A DNA stretch of 33,332 bases, taken from positions 1-33,332 of the forward strand of contig CANNRV010000003.1 in the NCBI GenBank assembly GCA_947508145.1, read 5' to 3'. The notes under the pieces are model-generated. The model had not been told where the DNA came from and made no database searches. It worked only from the letters and a program-made list of their open reading frames with translations. Numbering within the stretch: the stretch's first letter is position 1; each line of letters starts with the position of its first letter. Positions 26,182 through 33,332 of this stretch are shown in pieces. This DNA is from Comamonadaceae bacterium. GTDB taxonomy: Bacteria > Pseudomonadota > Gammaproteobacteria > Burkholderiales > Burkholderiaceae_C. The position numbers and the translations under genes are program-made.

Positions 26182-27402
26182 ATGGCGCAAGATATATTGA
26201 ACTATAGAACTAATCATTTCCCTGTGAATATCTCCTTTTTAAATCAGAACATACAGTCTGATGCATCCCAATGGATGTCTGTTATTCAGTTGAATCAAAA
26301 AGAAGTTAATAAACCGGTTGAATTTAAATTAAAACATTCATTAAATAATCATTCAGAAGATTTAAATAACCATAAAGGTATTGCTTTATTAAGCAGGGCT
26401 TCAGCGACAGATTTTGTGTCCATGGACCAGGTGGTGCGGGTCATTCTGGCCCAGGAAAAGCACAAAGTGGTGCGAAACGAAATTACCGAGGGCACTTACC
26501 GCATGACCAAGGTCAGGCTGGAAACGCATATTGCCGCTTTTTTTGCCGAGACTGATTTGCGCACTATCAACATGGGCAGCATCCAGCGCTTCATCGACTA
26601 TTTGTCAGACCAGGACTTGTCTACACCGACCATCGTCGGTTACATCGCGCAACTGCGAAAAGTACTGCGGTATTTGGTGGAGCAAGAGCACATTCCACAA
26701 ATGCCCTTGTTCCCCAAAATGAAGATCACGCAAAAACCGCGTGGCGCATTCACGGTCACCGAATACGCGGCCATTCTTCGTCAGTCCAAAACCTTGCGCC
26801 GACAGGTGTTTCATTGGGACAAGCCTGACACACGGTTTCACATCAAGCCCGAATACCGCAGCATGCCCCTGGAGATGAATTGGCTGATCCGCTTCATGGT
26901 GTACACGTTTTTGCGCCCGGGTGATGTGCGGCAACTGAAAAACAAGCACATAGAAATCATCAGCGGCAAGTTCAACTATTTGCGTTTAACGCCACCTGAA
27001 ATCAAACGCCACAAATCGCCCACCGTCAGCCTGCCGCAGGCAGTGAACATTTACAAAACGCTGCTGGCGCACCAAACGGCCAAAGGCTTTGGCAAGCCCG
27101 ATGACTATGTGTTTTTTCCGGAAGAAAAAAACCGGCTGCGCTGTTTGAACACCATAGGTTGGCTGTTCAACTGGATCATGAACACGCTGGGCATCAAGGC
27201 CGGGCCGCACGGTGCGGACCGCAGTTTTTACAGCCTGCGGCACACGGCCATTACCTTTCGTTTGATCTTCGGCGGCAACATCGATTTGCTGACGCTGGCG
27301 CGTAACGCCCGCACCTCGGTGGAGATGATCGAGAAGTTTTACGCCTCTACTTTGTCAGCAGAAATGAACATCAGCCTGCTACACAGTAAACGGCGGTCAT
27401 GA
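26182..27402 (+). CDS. Tyrosine recombinase / phage-type integrase
   Basis: FLRPGDVRQLKN (Arg I), SLRHTAITFRL (HxxR-type box variant), MIEKFYAS (catalytic Tyr); start ATG at 26182 preceded by AAAGGA (ORF track uses TTG 26158). Confidence 0.85.
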   Translation: MAQDILNYRTNHFPVNISFLNQNIQSDASQWMSVIQLNQKEVNKPVEFKLKHSLNNHSEDLNNHKGIALLSRASATDFVSMDQVVRVILAQEKHKVVRNEITEGTYRMTKVRLETHIAAFFAETDLRTINMGSIQRFIDYLSDQDLSTPTIVGYIAQLRKVLRYLVEQEHIPQMPLFPKMKITQKPRGAFTVTEYAAILRQSKTLRRQVFHWDKPDTRFHIKPEYRSMPLEMNWLIRFMVYTFLRPGDVRQLKNKHIEIISGKFNYLRLTPPEIKRHKSPTVSLPQAVNIYKTLLAHQTAKGFGKPDDYVFFPEEKNRLRCLNTIGWLFNWIMNTLGIKAGPHGADRSFYSLRHTAITFRLIFGGNIDLLTLARNARTSVEMIEKFYASTLSAEMNISLLHSKRRS

Positions 27403-27412
27403 CACAGTGTCA
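27400..27412. repeat. Perfect palindrome TGACAC-A-GTGTCA overlapping the recombinase stop codon
   Basis: Direct reading of 27400-27412. Confidence 0.8.
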
Positions 27413-27508
27413 GACCTGCTCCAAATGCAAACCTCACTCCAAAGCGGCGCACTTATGACCATTGACAGCGCAAGAGCCCGTATCAGGTTGTTGCCCCTTT
27501 AAGCCTGA

Positions 27509-29107
27509 TTACTCACACAAAAACAATTTATAAGCCGGGTTGTTTGTTTCATCCACATACGGGTAGCCAATACCTTGCAAAATTTTGTCAAAGTTGGCTA
27601 GGTCTTTGTCTGGCACTTGCAGGCCGACCAGAATGCGTCCGTAATCTGCCCCTTGGTTGCGGTAATGGAACAAGCTGATGTTCCAACCGGCGCGCATGGC
27701 CGACAAAAATTTCATCAGCGCGCCGGGCTTTTCCGGAAAGACAAATCGCAACAAACGCTCATTTTGCGCCAATGCAGAGCGACCGCCGACCATGTGGCGT
27801 ATGTGCTCTTGTGCCAAGTCGTCATGCGTCAAATCCAGCGCTTGAAAACCGTGTTTGGACAGGTGCGCGGCAACCTTGGGGCTTTGACCCGGTGCGCTGG
27901 TGGTCAGTCCGACAAACACATAGGCTTTGCGGGTGTCGCTGATGCGGTAGTTGAATTCGGTGATCGAGCGCGGCGCGGCGCTGCCACCGAAAGCAGGCAA
28001 GTCACCCAACACACCACAAAAGCGTTTGAAACTGCCTCGTTCTTCGGGAATGGTGACGGCGAACAAGGCTTCGCGTTCTTCGCCTACTTGGGCGCGTTCG
28101 GCGACAAAGCGCAGGCGGTCGAAGTTGACATTCGCGCCGCACAAAATGGCTGCATAAGTTTCGCCTTGGGTTTTGTGTTGTGCCACGTATTTTTTGATGG
28201 CTGCGACTGCCATGGCACCCGAGGGTTCGACGATGTTGCGGGTGTCAACAAACACGTCTTTGATGGCGGCGCAAACTTCGTCGGTGTCCACGCAGATGTA
28301 GTCATCCACCAGGTTTTTGGCGATGCGAAAGGTTTCTTCGCCCACCAGTTTCACTGCGGTGCCGTCGGCAAACAAACCCACATCGTCCAACGCAACCCGT
28401 TTACCGGCTTTCACCGACTGCAACATCGCGTCTGAATCAAAGGTTTGAACGCCAATCACCTTGATCTCCGGTCGCACGGCTTTGATGTAGTTGGCCACAC
28501 CTGAAATCAGTCCGCCGCCGCCGATGGCGACAAATACCGCGTCCAGCCGCCCCTGGTGCTGGCGCAAGATTTCCATGGCGATGGTGCCTTGACCGGCGAT
28601 CACCTCCGGGTCGTCAAACGGGTGAATAAATGTCAGACCTTGTTTCACACCGAGTTTGACCGCGTAAGCGTAGGCATCCGAGTAGCTGTCGCCGTGCAAC
28701 TGCACTTCACCGCCCAGCGCTTTGACCGCGTCAATTTTCAAACCCGGCGTGGTCACTGGCATGACGATGACAGCGCGGGTGCCCAGTTTTTTTGCGCCCA
28801 ACGCCACGCCTTGCGCGTGGTTACCGGCTGAAGCGCAGACCACGCCTTTTTTCAGTTGCGCCGGGCTGAGTTGCACCATTTTGTTGAACGCGCCGCGCAA
28901 TTTGAAGCTGAACACCGGTTGCTGGTCTTCTCGCTTGAGCAACACCTGGTTTTTGAGCTTTTTGCTGAGGATGGTGGCCGGGTCGAGTGCGGTTTCATGC
29001 GCCACGTCATAGACACGTGCCGTGAGTATTTTTTTCAAATAGTCGGCCGGGCTGAGTTTGCGTTTGCGGGCTGGGGAAGATGGGGCGGGGGCGGATTGAA
29101 AAGTCAT
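27509..29107 (-). CDS. ilvA: Threonine ammonia-lyase, biosynthetic (two C-terminal ACT-like domains)
   Basis: PLP motif FSFKLRGAFNKM, CASAGNHAQGVALGA, IGGGGLISGVANYIKA; C-terminal regulatory domains to ...ETNNPAYKLFLCE. Confidence 0.95.
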   Translation of the reverse strand: MTFQSAPAPSSPARKRKLSPADYLKKILTARVYDVAHETALDPATILSKKLKNQVLLKREDQQPVFSFKLRGAFNKMVQLSPAQLKKGVVCASAGNHAQGVALGAKKLGTRAVIVMPVTTPGLKIDAVKALGGEVQLHGDSYSDAYAYAVKLGVKQGLTFIHPFDDPEVIAGQGTIAMEILRQHQGRLDAVFVAIGGGGLISGVANYIKAVRPEIKVIGVQTFDSDAMLQSVKAGKRVALDDVGLFADGTAVKLVGEETFRIAKNLVDDYICVDTDEVCAAIKDVFVDTRNIVEPSGAMAVAAIKKYVAQHKTQGETYAAILCGANVNFDRLRFVAERAQVGEEREALFAVTIPEERGSFKRFCGVLGDLPAFGGSAAPRSITEFNYRISDTRKAYVFVGLTTSAPGQSPKVAAHLSKHGFQALDLTHDDLAQEHIRHMVGGRSALAQNERLLRFVFPEKPGALMKFLSAMRAGWNISLFHYRNQGADYGRILVGLQVPDKDLANFDKILQGIGYPYVDETNNPAYKLFLCE

Positions 29108-29157
29108 GGTGATCAGGGTTCAAGAAGCCTGTGATTGTCACGCATGTGACCGCTCAG

Positions 29158-29190
29158 AAAAAAAGCCCCGCAACTTGCGTTGCGGGGCTT
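29158..29190 (-). terminator. Intrinsic terminator in the ilvA leader region
   Basis: Minus strand AAGCCCCGCAA-CGCAAG-TTGCGGGGCTT followed by TTTTT; about 50 bp upstream of the ilvA start, with no annotated minus-strand gene above it. Confidence 0.8.
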
Positions 29191-29357
29191 GAACCACCTT
29201 TTCAGAGGGTGGAGGAGACAAACGGTGCTTTCGAAAAAGCGTAGCTCAACTTTAACTCAGTAGGAAAAGGCTTGCAATCGCAAAAGCGACTTTGTATCTG
29301 CACTTTAATGTCCATCCCACTGACAGACAATCAGATGGTTTTCACAAGGAGAATCAC

Positions 29358-29813
29358 ATGGAATGCACCGTCAGTTGGACCGGCGCGAGCGGCACCCGTT
29401 CGGCCATGGGTTTTGTGGCCGAAACCGGCAGCGGCCATCTGGTGGCCATGGACGGTGCGCCGGACCCGGACAAGCCTGATCAAAGCGGCCAAAACCTGGC
29501 GGCAAGGCCCATGGAATTGCTGCTGGCCGGTGCCGGTGGTTGCACTGCTTATGACGTGGTGTTGATGCTCAAACGCGGCCGCCATGCGGTCAGTGCTTGC
29601 AGCGTCAAGCTCAGTAGCGAGCGTGCTGATACCGACCCCAAGGTGTTCACCCGCATCAATATGCATTTCACGGTGCGTGGCAAAGGCATTGCGGCGAATG
29701 TGGTGGAACGCGCCATCAAACTCAGCCATGACAAATACTGCTCGGCCAGCATCATGTTGGGCAAAACCGCAGACATCACCACCAGTTTTGAAGTGATAGA
29801 CGACACCCACTGA
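29358..29813 (+). CDS. OsmC-family protein
   Basis: MECTVSWTGASGTRSAMGFVAETGSGH...RPMELLLAGAGGCTAYDVVLMLKRGR...SHDKYCSASIMLGKTADITTSFEV. Confidence 0.9.
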   Translation: MECTVSWTGASGTRSAMGFVAETGSGHLVAMDGAPDPDKPDQSGQNLAARPMELLLAGAGGCTAYDVVLMLKRGRHAVSACSVKLSSERADTDPKVFTRINMHFTVRGKGIAANVVERAIKLSHDKYCSASIMLGKTADITTSFEVIDDTH

Positions 29814-29921
29814 AGCAACTCGCGCCCGCTGGCGCAAGCGAACTCTGCTGAAAGCCGATGGTGTCGCGACCCACCTACATCGGGCTCAGGCCACAGGTGT
29901 TTTTTCTTGAAGGCAGTGGGG

Positions 29922-30542
29922 TTAAATGCGGTGCGCCACCGTGGTCATCACTTTAGCGGCGAGTTTCATCGCCTCGGTCACCGGTTTAGGCAAAGGCATG
30001 GCGCCGGCTTTTTGTGCGTCCGCCGCATGTTGCGCTTCGTCTTGCTTCATTTGCGTGACCACCGCGCGTGAAGCCAAATCTGCCAAAGGCAAACGCTGCA
30101 TGTGGTCTTGCAAATGCGCTTCCACTTGGTGCTCGGTTTCCACCACAAAGCCCAGGCTGAGCGCATCGCCGCCCAACTTGCCTGCCACATAGCCCAGGCC
30201 GAAAGCCCCGGCATACCAAAGCGGGTTCAGCAAACTGGGGCGTGCGCCCAGATCCGCCATTCGCGCCTCGGTCCAGGCCAAGTGATCGGTTTCTTCTTCG
30301 CTGGCGTGCTGGAAATGCGCTTTGAGTTGCGGGTTGCGCGTAGCCAAGGCCTGTGAAGCATACAAAGCTTGAGCGCACACCTCGCCCACATGATTCACCC
30401 GCATCAGCGCACCGGCCTCGCGGCGTTCTGCCTCGTTCAAGTCCAGGTGGTTGATACCAAGAGCAGGATAAGCGCGTTGTGCGTGGTGTTTGGCAAACAC
30501 GGTACGCAAGGCGTCGTCCAGGGTAGTGAGAAAAATATCCAT
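29922..30542 (-). CDS. coq7: 2-polyprenyl-3-methyl-6-methoxy-1,4-benzoquinone monooxygenase (Coq7 family)
   Basis: GALMRVNHVGEVCAQALY, EEETDHLAWTEARMADLGARPSLLNPLWYAGAFGLG, QMKQDEAQHA (di-iron motifs). Confidence 0.95.
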   Translation of the reverse strand: MDIFLTTLDDALRTVFAKHHAQRAYPALGINHLDLNEAERREAGALMRVNHVGEVCAQALYASQALATRNPQLKAHFQHASEEETDHLAWTEARMADLGARPSLLNPLWYAGAFGLGYVAGKLGGDALSLGFVVETEHQVEAHLQDHMQRLPLADLASRAVVTQMKQDEAQHAADAQKAGAMPLPKPVTEAMKLAAKVMTTVAHRI

Positions 30543-30740
30543 GGACCAAGCTTAATTCATATGCGTGAATTGCATCAAAGTATTAATTTCAAAGGATATT
30601 CAAGAAGAAATGCTTCAAGCTGGTGATAGTGACTGTGGTGTCGATGCACCATGGTCATGAAACTGACACACACGACAGCAAAGATACATGGGTTGGCTGA
30701 CAAAGCTAAACCCTCTTATCAATCCTTCGGAGTTTTAAAC

Positions 30741-31940
30741 ATGAAAAGATCTCTCATTGCCTTGGCTTGTTCAGCCACTATTGCAAGCGCCTACGCTGAC
30801 GTGGATGTGTCCGGCGGCATCAAAATGTATGGTGTACTTGACCAGTCTATTACAAGTCAGAAATTGGTACGTCCAGATACTGGTGCCGCCCAAGAATATA
30901 TTGGTATGTTTGCCGCCAATGCCACCAGTCGCATTGGTTTCAAAGGCAGCCGCGATCTGAGCGAAGGTTTCAAAGGGATTTTCCAAGCTGAAATTCAACT
31001 CGACCCTGATACTTCCACATTGCTGCCCAGCAAAAACCGCACAGCCTTTGTCGGCTTGCAAAGCGCAGATGCTGGCACCCTCATGATGGGTACCATGGAA
31101 ACCGCTGCCTATGAAGTGTTTGGCATGGACGTGAATGGCCGTGTTGAGTACAAGCCCCAAGTCTGGCGCACCACCACTTCGCTGGATCTGCAAGACCGTG
31201 CGAACAACTCCATCAAATACATCAGCCCTGAATTCGGCGGCTTGGCATTCCACTACCAGCAAAGTTTTTCCGAGTATTCTGATACATCCTCGCCGGTAGG
31301 CTCAACTGATAATAAATATGCGGAAATCATTTCAGTTGCACTTAAATATCACAAAGAAAATATGAAAGCGGCTTATGTGCACGATGAGACTAAAAATGCA
31401 TTGATGGGTTTCAAATTTGCAGGTCTTTCAAATGCAGGACCAACAACAACTGGTACATCTGACGGCTTGTATTACTATGGTGGTTTCAAAGACACTACCA
31501 CTTCCAGCCAAGCCAACACCACTGCAGCAATTACAAATGCAACTATCCAACGTGATATCGCATCAATTGGATACGATTTTGGAAGCTTCTATCTAAATTA
31601 CCTTTATGCGAAAAGTGCTTTAACAGGAACTTATGCGGGTAGCAATACGACACAAACAATTGGTGTAAGAGTTCCGTATGAAAAATTCACCTTTGCCCTG
31701 AGTTATGGCACCGGTAGTGTTAACAGCTACTACAGCTCTTCTGTTGATCCCGGTACCACAACAACTGCCCCTGCAGGTCGTGCTAAAGATGGAAGTCTTT
31801 CAGACACAACCGTTGGCGTTTACTACAACTTTGACAAATCCACTTCTGTCTATTTCCTGGGAAGTAGCAGCAAGTCCTCTGTCGGTGATTATGATGGTTC
31901 AAACACCACAGTGGCCATCGGCGCACGTTACAACTTCTGA
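30741..31940 (+). CDS. Gram-negative porin (intact)
   Basis: Signal peptide MKRSLIALACSATIASAYA, DVDVSGGIKMYGVLDQSI, C-terminal aromatic ...VAIGARYNF; start at 30741 rather than 30651. Confidence 0.9.
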   Translation: MKRSLIALACSATIASAYADVDVSGGIKMYGVLDQSITSQKLVRPDTGAAQEYIGMFAANATSRIGFKGSRDLSEGFKGIFQAEIQLDPDTSTLLPSKNRTAFVGLQSADAGTLMMGTMETAAYEVFGMDVNGRVEYKPQVWRTTTSLDLQDRANNSIKYISPEFGGLAFHYQQSFSEYSDTSSPVGSTDNKYAEIISVALKYHKENMKAAYVHDETKNALMGFKFAGLSNAGPTTTGTSDGLYYYGGFKDTTTSSQANTTAAITNATIQRDIASIGYDFGSFYLNYLYAKSALTGTYAGSNTTQTIGVRVPYEKFTFALSYGTGSVNSYYSSSVDPGTTTTAPAGRAKDGSLSDTTVGVYYNFDKSTSVYFLGSSSKSSVGDYDGSNTTVAIGARYNF

Positions 31941-31971
31941 TATCAATCTAAGCTCCAAGGCTTAAACTGAC

Positions 31972-32001
31972 AACCGCTGCTTCGGCAGCGGTTTTTTTTT
32001 T
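31972..32001 (+). terminator. Intrinsic terminator downstream of the porin
   Basis: AACCGCTGC-TTCG-GCAGCGGTT followed by a T run. Confidence 0.9.
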
Positions 32002-32037
32002 GACGCATCACCGCCTAAGCACACATCTCGCCGAAAT

Positions 32038-33332
32038 ATGATGGCACTCATGCGTACAAAATCTCCTCCACAAGCGAACAAGGCATGGGTATTCAAACCT
32101 CAAGCGAAAGCTACTTCCTCCATACAAGCGCAGTTTCAACAGGCGGTCTCGTTTCATCAGCATGGGCAAGGGTCTAAAGCCTCCGCCTTGTATGACAGCA
32201 TCATCAAGGCCCAACCTGGGCATGCGGATGCCTGGCATTTGCGCGGACTGCTTGCGACACAAACGGGTGCGCATGGCCAAGCGGTTCAATGGATTTCTCA
32301 AGCGATTGGTTTGAATCCCCACAACCCCGCTTATTACAACAACCGCGGGCTGGCGTATCAGTCGCAAAGAATGTTGGTTGAGGCATTGCGTGACTTTCAA
32401 CATGCCGTCGTTTTAGAGCCAAACTTGGCACAAGCGCATTGCAATCTGGGCAATGTGTTGCAGCAACTTCAACGCTTTCAGGAAGCATTGATCAGTTTTG
32501 ACCAGGCTATTGGGTTGCAGCCCGGTTACGCTGACGCGTATTTCAACCGGGCGAATCTTCAGGTGTTGTTGCAGCAGCCGCATCAAGCCGTTCTGGATTT
32601 TGATCAGGCACTGGCGATGGCTCCCGGGGACGCGGAAATTGTTTACAACAAAGCCACTGCCTTATTGCTAAGCGGCATGTATGAAACTGGCTGGCCCTTA
32701 CATGAATCACGCTGGGAGCGCCCATCTTCCAGACATTTATGTCGTTCAATGAATGTGCCTTTGTGGCTGGGCGATGGCAATATCAAAGGTAAAAAAATAC
32801 TGTTGCATGCAGAGCAGGGACTGGGCGATACCATGCAGTTCATCCGCTATGTGCCCATGGTTGCAGCGCGCGAGGCTACTGTTATTGTTGAAGTTCAAGC
32901 GCCGCTGATGTCGCTGTTTGAGCACATGCCGGGAATTTCTGTGTTGCTACAAAAAGGCGATGCGCTGCCGCCGTTTGATGTTCATTGCCCATTGATGTCT
33001 TTACCGCTGGCATTCAACACCACCTTGAATACTGTTCCTGCCGCTGCTCAGTTTCAGCTTCCTGATGACAAAAAAATGTATTGGTCAAACAGATTGGGGG
33101 CAACAGTGAAACCGCGCGTCGGACTCGTCTGGAGCGGCGGAGTTCATACAGGCCACATTGAATCAAGACTGGTTTTTGATCGACGCAACCTGCCTTTGTC
33201 GCATCTCAAGGCATTGAAGGGTATCGATGTGACATTCATCAGCCTGCAAAAAGGCGAACCCGCCGAATCTGAGTTCAGGCAAGCCGTGGCTGCTGGCTGG
33301 GATGGCCCGCCTATTCAAGACCATGTCAGCGG
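32038..33332 (+). CDS. TPR-repeat protein with C-terminal glycosyltransferase-like domain, 3' end outside window
   Basis: ATG at 32038 opens an uninterrupted frame to the window edge; TPR-like repeats (AWHLRGLLATQTGAHGQAVQWISQAIGLNPHNPAYYNNRGLAYQ...) then LLHAEQGLGDTMQFIRYVPMVAAR...PRVGLVWSGG. Confidence 0.8.
   Translation, partial: MMALMRTKSPPQANKAWVFKPQAKATSSIQAQFQQAVSFHQHGQGSKASALYDSIIKAQPGHADAWHLRGLLATQTGAHGQAVQWISQAIGLNPHNPAYYNNRGLAYQSQRMLVEALRDFQHAVVLEPNLAQAHCNLGNVLQQLQRFQEALISFDQAIGLQPGYADAYFNRANLQVLLQQPHQAVLDFDQALAMAPGDAEIVYNKATALLLSGMYETGWPLHESRWERPSSRHLCRSMNVPLWLGDGNIKGKKILLHAEQGLGDTMQFIRYVPMVAAREATVIVEVQAPLMSLFEHMPGISVLLQKGDALPPFDVHCPLMSLPLAFNTTLNTVPAAAQFQLPDDKKMYWSNRLGATVKPRVGLVWSGGVHTGHIESRLVFDRRNLPLSHLKALKGIDVTFISLQKGEPAESEFRQAVAAGWDGPPIQDHVS

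Noticed and set aside
27617-28435. 272-aa plus-strand ORF antisense to ilvA
   Set aside because: Shadow ORF opposite a strongly supported threonine ammonia-lyase.
29331-29837. 168-aa minus-strand ORF antisense to the OsmC-family gene
   Set aside because: No recognisable protein features, and the OsmC frame is clear; it therefore does not explain the terminator at 29158-29190.

Overview
Chromosomal window that looks like a betaproteobacterium (Burkholderiales-like by gene content; inference). Left to right: 3' end of boxB, an array of hairpin repeats, and boxA (aerobic benzoyl-CoA epoxidase); two toxin-antitoxin remnants (a decayed HigB-like toxin with an intact HTH antitoxin, and an orphan CcdA-like antitoxin); a YbaK-type deacylase; a Co-type nitrile hydratase (alpha and beta) translationally coupled to a SAM methyltransferase; a convergent MFS transporter; a Gly-rich lipoprotein; two ABC exporters with a structured intergenic region between them; a 5'-nucleotidase; a type II secretion locus (gspG-H-I-J-K-L-M-N-D-E-F on minus, gspC divergent); a porin whose start codon is missing at its junction with a lone tyrosine recombinase; ilvA with a terminator-bearing leader; an OsmC-family protein; coq7; a second, intact porin; and a TPR/glycosyltransferase-like protein running off the window. 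The observations most worth following are: (1) a hairpin element family between boxB and boxA, with an exact 174-bp period, a conserved 28-nt loop, and a further inverted copy with a different but still complementary stem; (2) the start-less porin next to the recombinase; (3) structured, terminator-containing leaders upstream of an ABC exporter and of ilvA. All assignments come from reading the sequence; no searches or folding programs were run.
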